Source: Saccharospirillum alexandrii
Lineage (GTDB): Bacteria; Pseudomonadota; Gammaproteobacteria; Pseudomonadales; Natronospirillaceae
Assembly: GCF_004000275.1 (NCBI RefSeq)
Contig: NZ_RCIP01000002.1
Span: forward strand, 558,283-622,282
Reading direction: 5' to 3'
DNA length: 64,000 nt
Position 1 is the first letter of the stretch. Each line of letters opens with the position of its first letter. Below are positions 33,756 through 42,739 of this stretch, in pieces. The notes under the pieces were generated by a model. It was not told the DNA's origin, ran no database searches, and worked only from the letters and a program-made list of their open reading frames with translations. The position numbers were made by a program, and so were the translations under genes.

Positions 33756-36080
33756 CTAAAACAACGTCATCTGCTCATCCACCAGCGTCGCGAAGTCCAT
33801 GCCCAGAAAATGCAGAATGCCATCGGCAATAGGCGCCAATTGCTTGTCGAGGTAGTGATCGTAATCGATCGCTGACTCAATGAACGGCTCGGGTTCCACG
33901 CCATTGAGCGTCATCCGGTAGCGGATTTCACGCCCGCTCCATTGCGGTTGCCGTTCCTTGCGTTTCAATGCGGCCTGAACGTGCGGTGGCTTCTGTTTTT
34001 CATAGGAGGCCAGTGAGCGCCGCAGCCGGCGCCGGTAGGTCAGATCTTCATCGCGCTGGCCGGCCAGCAAGGCAGCCACTTCGGCTTTTACGAAGCGGGT
34101 GACATCTTCGTTCATAAAGACCCGCCGGTAGAGTTCTCGCTGAAAAGTTTTGGCCAGAGGCGTCCAGTCTGAGCGCACCACTTCGAGCCCCTTGAACACC
34201 AGCTCGGGCTCGCCATCGCGCACGATCATGCCGGCATAGCGCTTTTTCGAGCCAGTTTCCTGCCCGCGGATGGTGGGCATTAAAAACCGGTGGTAATGGG
34301 TTTCGTATTCCATTTCCAGGTGAGATTCCAGATCGAACTCGTCGCGCAGGCGGGTCTGCCACCAGTAGTTCAATTGGTTGGCCAGCTCATTGCCCAGCGC
34401 CGCCGGGTCTGCATGGCGGTCGACCCAGACGAACACCGAGTCGGTGTCGCCGTAAATAACCCGATGTCCCTGCTGTTCGATGTAATCGCGACTGTCGTTC
34501 AGAATCTGATGCCCGCGCAGGGTAATCGAACTGGCCAGGCGCGGATCAAAGAACCGGCACAGGTTGCTGCCGAGCACGCCGTAGAAGGAGTTCATCAGAA
34601 TTTTAATGGCCTGGGACAGCGGTGCATTGCGGGCCTGCTTGGCCTCATCCCGCGCCAGCCAGAGCTGATCGATAATACCGGGCAATAAGTGCCCGGTGCG
34701 GTGAAAGCGCGCGCCGAGAAACCCCGGCACCGACTCGGCTTCCGGCCCTTCCAGGCCCAGATGCAAGCCGAGCGGGTCAATCAGAAAGGTGCGGATGATG
34801 CTGGGGTACAGGCTCTTGAAGTCGAGCACCAGCACGTTGTCGTAGAGACCGGGCTGGCTGTCCATAACAAAGCCGCCCGGGCTGTGCTCGGTCAGTTGCT
34901 GATCGCCCACCGAGGGAGCAACGCGCCCGGCTCGGTGCAGCCGGGGCAAATAAACATAGCTGAATGAGGCAGCCGAGGCGCCTATTCGATCCAGCGTCAG
35001 ACCGGTCAGGTGCGCCCGTTCGATCAAAAAGCCCCAGAGATCGGCGGTTTTGAAGATGTCGAGCACCAGTTGGGCGTCTTCACGGTTGTAGGTATAGAGC
35101 GCCACCGGGTCGTCGCGATAGAGCCTTTCGATTTCGCCGACCCGGTCGTCGCTGTCGGCAATGGCCTTGCCACGCCCAAGCAGCGCGCGCGAAACCGCCT
35201 CGAGCGAGTAGCTTTCAAGTGACCAGGCTGCAGAGCGCAGCGTGCCAGGGCCATCGATGACCTGGCGGCCCTCCAGCTCAATGCGCTGACGCCCCGACTC
35301 CCGCCCTTGCCAGCGCGCCGGTTGCCGGTCGCGGCCCAGGGCCAGTGGCAACCCCAACTGATCGCAATGTTGCTGTAACACCCACAGATCAAAATCGACC
35401 ACGGCCCAGCCCACCAGCACATCGGGGTTGACCTGTTGCACAAAGTCGAAAAAAGCCTCCAGCGCGGCGCGCGGTGTCTCTACCCAGTGAAAATCGTCGG
35501 CTGTTTGGGCGGGCTTTTCCTGTCCGCGGTCAACGACCCAGACCGCGCTGGCGGTCTCGGTGACGGCTGCAATGCTGTACAGGTCGGGCACTTTACCTGG
35601 AACAAACCAGGCGGTTTCGATATCGAGCGACAGCACGTTAAGGGTTGGCCTGGCCCGGGTCGGGCGCGGGCGCTGGCCATCCAGTTGCACACCGGCGGTG
35701 ATCAGCCGTTCCATCAGAAAGCGGTCGGCAGGCAGAATGTCATCTTCCCAGACCCGCAGCTGCTGGTCGCGCCCACGCCGAACCCACTGGCGCTGGGCGC
35801 TGAACTGAAGCGAGTAGACCGGTACGACCGGTTCGCCACTGAGCAGTTTCAGTTCCGCATCGCCAACCTTGGGCTCTAACCCGACGGCCGACCAGACCCG
35901 GCCCCAGGCTGCGCGTTCAGCCACCGGAATAAAACAGACCGAACGCTGGTTGGCCACCTGCCAGCACTGCACCTGCTCCCCCGTTTTCAGCCAATAACGC
36001 AGCTGAATGCCCTGATCGTCTTCCGACCAGTGTCGGCTGAGTACAAAAGCCGATGGTAATGACTGGCTGTTCTGAGGCAT
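33756..36080 (-). CDS. polB: DNA polymerase II (family B)
   Basis: A 774-residue replicative-fold repair polymerase with proofreading. Exonuclease motifs: SLDIETAWF near residue 151, LVGWAVVDFDLW near 217 and YTYNREDAQLVLDI near 315. Polymerase motifs: DFKSLYPSIIRTF near 408 (motif A), KILMNSFYGVLGSN near 486 (motif B) and YGDTDSVFVW near 535 (motif C). The C-terminal part ends MTLF, a beta-clamp-like tail (EQMTLF). The length matches E. coli Pol II. It is divergent from the cyclic-nucleotide-binding protein gene with overlapping 5' ends. I found no clear LexA box upstream. Confidence 0.95.
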   Translation of the reverse strand: MPQNSQSLPSAFVLSRHWSEDDQGIQLRYWLKTGEQVQCWQVANQRSVCFIPVAERAAWGRVWSAVGLEPKVGDAELKLLSGEPVVPVYSLQFSAQRQWVRRGRDQQLRVWEDDILPADRFLMERLITAGVQLDGQRPRPTRARPTLNVLSLDIETAWFVPGKVPDLYSIAAVTETASAVWVVDRGQEKPAQTADDFHWVETPRAALEAFFDFVQQVNPDVLVGWAVVDFDLWVLQQHCDQLGLPLALGRDRQPARWQGRESGRQRIELEGRQVIDGPGTLRSAAWSLESYSLEAVSRALLGRGKAIADSDDRVGEIERLYRDDPVALYTYNREDAQLVLDIFKTADLWGFLIERAHLTGLTLDRIGASAASFSYVYLPRLHRAGRVAPSVGDQQLTEHSPGGFVMDSQPGLYDNVLVLDFKSLYPSIIRTFLIDPLGLHLGLEGPEAESVPGFLGARFHRTGHLLPGIIDQLWLARDEAKQARNAPLSQAIKILMNSFYGVLGSNLCRFFDPRLASSITLRGHQILNDSRDYIEQQGHRVIYGDTDSVFVWVDRHADPAALGNELANQLNYWWQTRLRDEFDLESHLEMEYETHYHRFLMPTIRGQETGSKKRYAGMIVRDGEPELVFKGLEVVRSDWTPLAKTFQRELYRRVFMNEDVTRFVKAEVAALLAGQRDEDLTYRRRLRRSLASYEKQKPPHVQAALKRKERQPQWSGREIRYRMTLNGVEPEPFIESAIDYDHYLDKQLAPIADGILHFLGMDFATLVDEQMTLF

Positions 36081-36123
36081 GGCAATTGCTATACTGATGG
36101 CAGTGACTTTGAAGGAATTGTAT

Positions 36124-36906
36124 ATGCTTTTACTGGGTGAGCGGTCGCCTGTTACCGATCAATTGCAGGAACGCCTGAGAATTCTGGCCGACAAGCTGTT
36201 TGAAGACCGGCCCGAAGGCCAGTTATTGTCGCTCGACTCAGTCACCGACCTGTATGCCAGCCATACCCGCGAAACGCTGTTCATTCTGCGCAGTGGTACC
36301 TTGCAAGGGCATCAGGAGGAACGTCACTGCCTCTATTACGAACCCGGTGATGTGGTCGGCCTGTCCGACTGCTACCAGTTACCCTCGTTTCGCATCAGCA
36401 GCGATGGTCCGGTTGAACTTGAAGCCTACGCGGCTGACGTTCTGCTGCAACATTGCCTGGAGAACCGGCAGCGTCAGTCTATCTGGACCAGCTACCTGAT
36501 CTCGCTGTCGGCCCTGTTTATGCACGCCTTCGGTCGCTACCTGACCGAAGCCGACAAGCAGCCGCTAACTGGGTTTCTGAACTTTGCTGCCGGGGAGGTC
36601 ATCATCGCCGAAGGCGAACCGGCACATGAAGTGTTCACCATTCTGACGGGCCGGGCCGACGTGACGGTGGCCGGGGCCCCGGTCGGCGAAGTCCTGAAAG
36701 ACGAGATTTTCGGCGCCATGGCTGTGTTCACCGGCGAACCGCGTTCAGCTACCGTCATCGCCGCCGAACCCTGCACTGTATTAGCGGTACCCAAAGACCA
36801 GTTCATCTCGCTGATCAAATCCCACCCGGATACCGTACTGACGCTGATTGAAAACATGGCGCGCAGCATTCAGTCGCTGAACACCCAGCTGACCGAAGCA
36901 GGGTGA
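36124..36906 (+). CDS. cyclic-nucleotide-binding domain protein without HTH
   Basis: A 260-residue protein. The C-terminal half (about 135-245) is a cNMP-binding beta-roll: GFLNFAAGEVIIAEGEPAHE, VFTILTGRADVTVAG and DEIFGAMAVFTGEPRSATVI. The phosphate-binding cassette has GEPRSATV in the usual Arg-containing place. The N-terminal half (about 20-110) looks like a second, degenerate roll (TLFILRSGTLQGHQEE, YEPGDVVGLSDCYQLPSF). No helix-turn-helix is seen, so it is a sensor or scaffold rather than a CRP-type activator. The frame opens at 36079 over the polB start; ATG at 36124 with AAGGA seven bases upstream is preferred. Confidence 0.85.
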   Translation: MLLLGERSPVTDQLQERLRILADKLFEDRPEGQLLSLDSVTDLYASHTRETLFILRSGTLQGHQEERHCLYYEPGDVVGLSDCYQLPSFRISSDGPVELEAYAADVLLQHCLENRQRQSIWTSYLISLSALFMHAFGRYLTEADKQPLTGFLNFAAGEVIIAEGEPAHEVFTILTGRADVTVAGAPVGEVLKDEIFGAMAVFTGEPRSATVIAAEPCTVLAVPKDQFISLIKSHPDTVLTLIENMARSIQSLNTQLTEAG

Positions 36907-37351
36907 CCTTTGTAGTCAATTTCCTACACAGGGTGTCACCGATGACGCCTTTTGCAGACACCCGGGCCACTGCATAATGCACTCATTGCTCAGGACGAGC
37001 TGGGGTGCATTGGACGCACCCGGTGCAGGAAGCCAAGACCACATACTGGTTTTATGAACCTGATTCGCACTACCCAAAGGACTCCTCAGTGGGCAGCTGA
37101 GTCGGCCAAGGCAGGCTGTTTCCCCAACCGGTTACCCTTCATCCGCGACGGGATCGGCTCTGCTTTCAGGCTGGCGAAGCCGCGACGTATCGCAACGGCT
37201 GGTTACCGACCTGTTGCCCGCGCCCCCAACTTTCCCTGCGACACCACTGAACTGCAGCGCCAATTCCACCTAATGTCACTCTCGCCACTGGCTTGACTTC
37301 CCTGCCATACCCCCCATGCTCGTAGCTATCGCCCGCAATGATTGAGCGCCC
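36907..37351. other. intergenic stretch before selO
   Basis: No gene, RNA or member of the palindrome family recognised in 445 bases. It probably holds the selO promoter; I could not assign a convincing -35/-10 pair. Confidence 0.5.
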
Positions 37352-38797
37352 ATGCCTGATGATCTGGTTACCACCGTGCAGTTTGACAACCGCTATCAGC
37401 GGGAGCTGCCGGGTACCTATGCCCGGGTAACACCCACGCCGATGAAGAATCCGCGTTGGGTCGCCTGGAACGAGCCCCTGGCACGCGAGCTGAATTGGCC
37501 AAACCCGCCCGATGACGATGTGCTGGCCGCCTTCTCCGGCCACGGCCAACTGGAAGGCACCGACCCCATTGCCCAGAAATACGCCGGACACCAGTTTGGC
37601 ACCTTCAATCCGGACCTTGGCGACGGTCGTGGCCTACTGCTGGGAGAGTGGGTCGATGGCCAGGGCCAACACTGGGACTTTCACCTCAAAGGTGCCGGGA
37701 AAACGCCGTTCAGCCGGTTCGGCGATGGCCGTGCCGTCCTGCGATCATCCATCCGCGAGCTGTTGGCCAGTGAAGCCTTGCACGGACTGGGTATTCCCAC
37801 GACCCGCGCGCTGGCGTTAGTCGGGTCTGACGAACCCGTCATGCGCGAGCGGCTTGAGAACGGCGCGATGCTGCTGCGCGTGGCCAAAACCCACATCCGC
37901 TTTGGTCACTTCGAATGGTTTGCCTTCAGCGGCCAGACTGACAAACTGGAGCAATTGCTCGCGTTTTGTCTGACCCACCTGTTTCCCGACTGCAAGAATA
38001 CCCCGGACCCCGCCGCCGCCCTGTTTGATGCGGTGGTTACCCGCACCGCCCACCTGATCGCCCACTGGATGAGTACCGGCTTTTGTCACGGGGTGATGAA
38101 CACCGACAACATGAGCATCATCGGCGATACCTTCGACTACGGTCCCTATGCTTTTCTCGACGCCCTGCAACCCGGCTTTATCTGCAACCATACCGACACC
38201 GGCGGTCGCTACGCCTACAATCGGCAGCCGGACATTGCCTTCTGGAACCTGCAATGCCTGGCCCAGGCCCTGGCGGGCATCGCCGACCAGGGTGCCTTGC
38301 GCGACAGCCTGAGCCGATTTGCTGAACACTACAACGCCCGGTTTCTTGAGTTGATGGGAGCGCGTCTGGGGGTATTGAACGTATCTGAGGAAGACCAGTC
38401 GCTGATTCGCGACTGGATGCAACTGGCCACCGATGAAGCGGTAGACTTTCATCGCCCGCTGCGCGAGCTGGCCGAGATGGAAACCTCAGACTGGGCCAGA
38501 CTCGACGATGATTACAGTGACCGCTCACGTTTTCGCCGCTTCCGCCAGGCGCTGGCGGAACGCCGTGAGCAGGAACCCGACACCCAAACCCTGGCGCTGG
38601 CCAGCAACCCGGTCTCGATTCTGCGTACCCACCACGCCCAGGCTGTAATAGACGCCTGTGAGCAGGGCGACGATTCACTGCTGCACAGCTACCTCGCCGC
38701 CCTGCAATCACCGTTCGAAGTCCGGCCGGAATGGCAGCGCTGGCGCGCACCGCCTCCGGCAAGCTATCACGCTCATCCGCTCAGCTGCAGTAGCTAA
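37352..38797 (+). CDS. selO: protein adenylyltransferase SelO (YdiU)
   Basis: A pseudokinase-fold AMPylator of 481 residues, the expected length. The N-terminal region has the conserved LPGTYARVTPTPMKNPRWVA and QKYAGHQFGTFNPDLGDGRG (residues 20-95). The inverted-ATP nucleotide site includes KGAGKTPFSRFGDGRAVLRS near 112, and the metal/active site GVMNTDNMSIIGDTFDYGPY near 246. E. coli SelO transfers AMP to proteins in redox homeostasis; many homologues end with a selenocysteine or cysteine motif. This one ends HPLSCSS with a cysteine near the C-terminus. No operon partner is evident. Confidence 0.95.
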   Translation: MPDDLVTTVQFDNRYQRELPGTYARVTPTPMKNPRWVAWNEPLARELNWPNPPDDDVLAAFSGHGQLEGTDPIAQKYAGHQFGTFNPDLGDGRGLLLGEWVDGQGQHWDFHLKGAGKTPFSRFGDGRAVLRSSIRELLASEALHGLGIPTTRALALVGSDEPVMRERLENGAMLLRVAKTHIRFGHFEWFAFSGQTDKLEQLLAFCLTHLFPDCKNTPDPAAALFDAVVTRTAHLIAHWMSTGFCHGVMNTDNMSIIGDTFDYGPYAFLDALQPGFICNHTDTGGRYAYNRQPDIAFWNLQCLAQALAGIADQGALRDSLSRFAEHYNARFLELMGARLGVLNVSEEDQSLIRDWMQLATDEAVDFHRPLRELAEMETSDWARLDDDYSDRSRFRRFRQALAERREQEPDTQTLALASNPVSILRTHHAQAVIDACEQGDDSLLHSYLAALQSPFEVRPEWQRWRAPPPASYHAHPLSCSS

Positions 38798-38800
38798 AAG

Positions 38801-40411
38801 CTATACCTTGAATCGCCCAACCACATCGCTAAGTTCATCAGTGCGCAACTTCAAGTTTTCAGCCAGTTCACTCAGATTGCGTGACTGGTCAGAACTGCGG
38901 CTTGAGTAATCTGAAATCATCTGCAGATTCTTGTTAATTTCCTCGACCACATGGGTTTGCTCTTCGGTGGCCGTAGCAATTTGCATCGACATATCGGTAA
39001 TCTGCGAAATGGCCCCTTCGATGGATCTGAACGAGTCGGCTGCACTGGCAACGTCAGAAACGGTACTTTCCAGCACTTCGATGCCGCTTTTCATGGCGCC
39101 CACAGTTTCATCGACGCCCGCTTGCAGGGTTTCAATCCGCTTTTGGATGTCCTCGGTCGACTGCTGAGTCTTGCTGGCCAGCGCCCGAACCTCGTCGGCG
39201 ACAACGGCAAAACCACGCCCCTGCTCCCCTGCACGCGCCGCTTCAATCGCCGCGTTCAACGCCAACAAGTTGGTCTGCTCGGCAATACCGCGAATAACAT
39301 CCAGCACGGAGGCGATGCTGACGGCCTCTTCGGCCAGGCGGCCAACAGCTTCGGAGGACCGGTTCAGACGGTCAGACAACTGCGCAACACGCTCGTTGGC
39401 CTGCTGCGAGACCTCCGTACCCTGCCCTACCGAGTTCTGTGCTTCATTCGCCGCATCGGCACCGGAATTCGAATTATTGGCGATCTCACGGGCAGCCCCG
39501 TGCATCTCCTCGACAGCCGTAACCACCTGATCAACGGTCTGGTGTTGCTCATCAGCCAGCTTGATGTTGCCCGCCGCCGCTTCGCGCAGCGAGGAAGCCC
39601 CCTGTTCAAGATGCACATTGACGTCTTTGACCACAGAAATCGATTTCTGCAGTTTTTCGATCACTGCATTAAAGGCCAGAGCCAGCTGACCCAGCTCATC
39701 CTCCGAGCGGGCGGTTAACCGGGCGGTTAGATCGCCCTCACCCTGAGCAATGTCGTTCATCTTGTCGCGCAGCATTTCAATCGGCCGAACCAGCATAATG
39801 GGCAGAACGAAACCGATCGATATGAAAATGACCAACAACAAGATTACCTGGAATAACTGAAAATTGGTTTGCTGATGCAGTGTTGCTGTCGCAGTCGATG
39901 CTGCATCATTGGCCAGTTGATCAACGCGTTCTCCCAGCAGATTGAGCGAGTCGCGCGGGGCATTGAACAGAGCAAGATCATCATTCGAATTGCCGTTGGC
40001 GATGACCTCGTCGCCATGGGCGAGCCAGGCTTGCATTTGAGAACGGTATTGCGCCGCCGTGTTCGGCTCGAGCTGGTCACCCATCATTTCAATGGCGTTT
40101 AGCCCCCGGTCGAGCGCTTGCTGGTAGTTTTCAAGCCGCTCGGCATCAAGCGCCTGCAGCGTCTCCGGGTCGGCGCTGGCGCCTAGCTCCACGTATTCAC
40201 GCATGGCCACCAACGCCTGGTACAGATCGCGATCGGCATTCAGGGCTGCTGATATGGCCGGGAAGTATTGCTGATCAAAGGCAGCAACCTGTGAATCGAT
40301 TTCAGTCATCGCCCGGTAAGACTGGAACGACATCCAGAAAATGAACAGGGCAAGCAACAGCAGTGGCAGGCGGATCTTATTCTTTAACGACCAGTGTTTG
40401 AACGATTTCAT
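38801..40411 (-). CDS. methyl-accepting chemotaxis protein
   Basis: A 536-residue chemoreceptor. One membrane helix lies near residues 14-32 ([15 protein letters not shown]) and a second near 185-207 ([20 protein letters not shown]). The periplasmic part between them is helical and fits a four-helix-bundle sensor domain. A HAMP domain follows ([20 protein letters not shown] near 212). The signalling tip [20 protein letters not shown] near 378 is typical, continuing [15 protein letters not shown]. There is no C-terminal CheB/CheR pentapeptide; the protein ends VVGRFKV. The ligand is unknown. It stands alone, convergent with selO at three bases. Confidence 0.94.
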   Translation of the reverse strand: MKSFKHWSLKNKIRLPLLLLALFIFWMSFQSYRAMTEIDSQVAAFDQQYFPAISAALNADRDLYQALVAMREYVELGASADPETLQALDAERLENYQQALDRGLNAIEMMGDQLEPNTAAQYRSQMQAWLAHGDEVIANGNSNDDLALFNAPRDSLNLLGERVDQLANDAASTATATLHQQTNFQLFQVILLLVIFISIGFVLPIMLVRPIEMLRDKMNDIAQGEGDLTARLTARSEDELGQLALAFNAVIEKLQKSISVVKDVNVHLEQGASSLREAAAGNIKLADEQHQTVDQVVTAVEEMHGAAREIANNSNSGADAANEAQNSVGQGTEVSQQANERVAQLSDRLNRSSEAVGRLAEEAVSIASVLDVIRGIAEQTNLLALNAAIEAARAGEQGRGFAVVADEVRALASKTQQSTEDIQKRIETLQAGVDETVGAMKSGIEVLESTVSDVASAADSFRSIEGAISQITDMSMQIATATEEQTHVVEEINKNLQMISDYSSRSSDQSRNLSELAENLKLRTDELSDVVGRFKV

Positions 40412-40659
40412 GCAACACTCACTCTTCCAGTTAACCCATTCGTCGCGTGCTTATTCCCTAAACACGGGCACTTTTCATCCAAATATCTGCCAACAAACAC
40501 TGGCAAAATGCGAGCTTCCCGGCCCTGGGGTACTCTTTAGACGATAGTCTAGACCAAGGTTATCGGACAGATTAGAAAAAACTGAAGGAAGTGAACGGTT
40601 ACTGAACAAATGCGTTCCGGAATCGAGAACACCAAACGTAGAAGAGGGGTTGTTAAGAA

Positions 40660-40687
40660 AAAGACAGCCCGCCAATGGCGGGCTCGA
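40660..40687 (-). terminator. terminator downstream of the acyl-CoA dehydrogenase pair
   Basis: Minus-strand stem AGCCCGCCA / TGGCGGGCT followed by GTCTTTTTC, located just after the stop of the gene ending at 40700. Confidence 0.8.
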
Positions 40688-40699
40688 CACTAACAGATG

Positions 40700-42466
40700 T
40701 TAAAAGGCGTCGGCGGGGGTCGCCATAAGAGTTTCGCTGCCAGCCAATACCTTGGCGTGATAACCCAGAGACTCGGGCAGCAAACGTTGCATGAAGAACC
40801 GGGCGGTCTCCAGCTTGGTGCGATGAAACTCTGAGTCCCGCGCTTTGGCCGCGTTGGCCATCATCGCCCACATGTAGGCGTAGGCGGTGAGGCCAAAGAG
40901 ATTCAGGTAATCGCAACTGGCGGCACCAATGGCGTTCGGGTCGTCTTTCACCTGGTTCAGCACCGCTGTGGTGGCATCATCCAGCCGGGCCAGCGCATCC
41001 GCGAGCGGACCGTTGAATTCAACCAGATCGGGAGTACTGCCAATAAACGCCTGAACTTCCTGCTTGAAACTCTGGAAGAAAGCACCCTGATTGGCCGCAA
41101 TCTTCCGGCCCATCAAATCCAGCGCCTGAATGCCGTTGGTGCCTTCGTAGATCTGGGCAATGCGGGCATCGCGCACGAACTGCTCCAGGCCCCACTCACG
41201 AATGTAACCGTGGCCGCCCAATACCTGCTGGCCAAGCACCGTGGCATCCAGCCCGCGATCGGTAAAATACGCCTTGGCAACCGGTGTCAGTAAGGCAACC
41301 AGGCCTTCGGCTTTGGTGCGCGTTGCGTCATCCGGGTGGCCCTTGGCCATATCCAGCCACATACCGACATAGGCCGCAAAGGCACGACCGCCCTCAGTGT
41401 AGGCACGCTGAGTCAGCAGCATACGGCGGACATCCGGGTGCACGATGATCGGGTCGGCGACCTGATCCGGCTGCACTTTACCGGCCGGAGACCGGCTCTG
41501 AATCCGCTCCAGCGCGTACTCGCGCGCAAGCTGATACGACACATCACCCAGGCCGATGCCCTGCAAGCCTATCGACAGGCGCTCGTAGTTCATCATGGTG
41601 AACATCGCCGCCAGGCCGCGGTTTTCTTCACCGACCAGATAGCCTTCCGCGCCGTCGAAATTCATCACGCACGTCGCCGACCCTTTAATGCCCATCTTGT
41701 GTTCAATGGAGCCACAGGCCAGCAAATTGCGCTCACCCAGCGAGCCATCGGCGTTCACTTTGAACTTGGGCACAACAAAGAGGGAAATGCCTTTTGGCCC
41801 GGCGGGGGCATCCGGCAACTTGGCCAGCACCAGATGAATGATGTTTTCATTCAAATCGTGCTCGCCACCGGTAATGAAAATCTTGGTACCAGAAATTTTA
41901 TAGTTGCCGTCATCGCCAGGCACCGCCTTGGTCTTCATAATGCCCAGATCCGTACCACAATGTGGCTCGGTCAGACACATGGAACCCGACCAGCGGCCTT
42001 CGTACATCGGCGGCAGATAGGTTTGCTTCAGTTCATCACTGGCATGGTGCAACAGGCACAAACAGGCACCGGCGGTCAGCGCCGGATACAGCGCAAACGA
42101 GGTATTGGCCGCATAAACCATTTCCTCGAACATCACCGTCAGCATTTTCGGCATGCCCTGGCCACCAAACTCAGGGTCACCGCCCAAACTCAGCCATCCG
42201 CTCTCGGCGTAGGTCGCGTAGGCTTCTTTGAAACCCGTCGGCGTTGTCACTTCGCCGTCTTTCCAGGTGCAGCCTTCCTCATCACCCTGGCGGTTGATGG
42301 GGAACAGCTCGTTTTCACAAACGCGCGCGCCTTCTTCAAGAATGGCCGACACCAGATCCGGCGTCACTTCTGACGTAGTAGGCATACTGGCCCACAGGTC
42401 GTCGGCTTTGAACACGTCGTGCAGTACGAACTGCATGTCCTGAATGGGTGCTTTGTAATTTGCCAT
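40700..42466 (-). CDS. acyl-CoA dehydrogenase, DmdC/FadE5-like
   Basis: A 588-residue FAD acyl-CoA dehydrogenase with an extended C-terminal domain. MANYKAPIQDMQFVLHDVF at the start is the family opening. CLTEPHCGTDLGIMKTKA near residue 160 and KISGTKIFITGGEHDLNENI near 190 are FAD/substrate motifs. YEGTNGIQALDLMGRKI near 438 carries the usual catalytic-Glu YEGTxxIQ region. It oxidises acyl-CoA to enoyl-CoA in fatty-acid or 3-methylmercaptopropionyl-CoA breakdown. It is downstream of a close paralogue with a palindrome (R2) in the gap. The exact chain-length preference is not evident. Confidence 0.92.
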   Translation of the reverse strand: MANYKAPIQDMQFVLHDVFKADDLWASMPTTSEVTPDLVSAILEEGARVCENELFPINRQGDEEGCTWKDGEVTTPTGFKEAYATYAESGWLSLGGDPEFGGQGMPKMLTVMFEEMVYAANTSFALYPALTAGACLCLLHHASDELKQTYLPPMYEGRWSGSMCLTEPHCGTDLGIMKTKAVPGDDGNYKISGTKIFITGGEHDLNENIIHLVLAKLPDAPAGPKGISLFVVPKFKVNADGSLGERNLLACGSIEHKMGIKGSATCVMNFDGAEGYLVGEENRGLAAMFTMMNYERLSIGLQGIGLGDVSYQLAREYALERIQSRSPAGKVQPDQVADPIIVHPDVRRMLLTQRAYTEGGRAFAAYVGMWLDMAKGHPDDATRTKAEGLVALLTPVAKAYFTDRGLDATVLGQQVLGGHGYIREWGLEQFVRDARIAQIYEGTNGIQALDLMGRKIAANQGAFFQSFKQEVQAFIGSTPDLVEFNGPLADALARLDDATTAVLNQVKDDPNAIGAASCDYLNLFGLTAYAYMWAMMANAAKARDSEFHRTKLETARFFMQRLLPESLGYHAKVLAGSETLMATPADAF

Positions 42467-42554
42467 GATCGGTTACCTGGTTATCTGGGTCAGATAGCTA
42501 GTAAAACAAACCACTGTCTTACATCACTAATTTTCGAAATCGGCTACAAGCCAA

Positions 42555-42667
42555 GTATCAGGTGCCGGGGATCGCTATCCGGGGTAGTTCGCAACAGGGA
42601 TGTTGCGATCTAGGCCCCACGGACGGGTCCACGCCGACCCCGGATAGCTATCCCCGGTGCCTGATAC
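42555..42667. repeat. palindromic repeat copy R2
   Basis: A 113-base copy between the two acyl-CoA dehydrogenase genes, in reverse orientation. The 31-base outer arms (42555-42585 and 42637-42667) differ at two positions only. The core hairpin is CGCAACA / TGTTGCG, a compensated variant of the CCGCAGCA / TGCTGCGG hairpin in other copies. Confidence 0.88.
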
Positions 42668-42739
42668 GCACTCCCGCCACCAACAGCAAATCCGACCTGT
42701 ACTTGTCAAAGCGGGCTCATCAGAGCCCGCTTCAAAGGT

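Noticed and set aside
36060-36120. LexA box in the polB promoter region
   Set aside because: Only ACTG-ATGG-CAGT is present; it lacks the CTGT-N8-ACAG spacing.
41336-42373. Plus-strand open frame of 345 codons opposite the first acyl-CoA dehydrogenase
   Set aside because: The minus-strand gene carries clear FAD motifs; the antisense frame has low-complexity His/Arg/Gln composition typical of a shadow.
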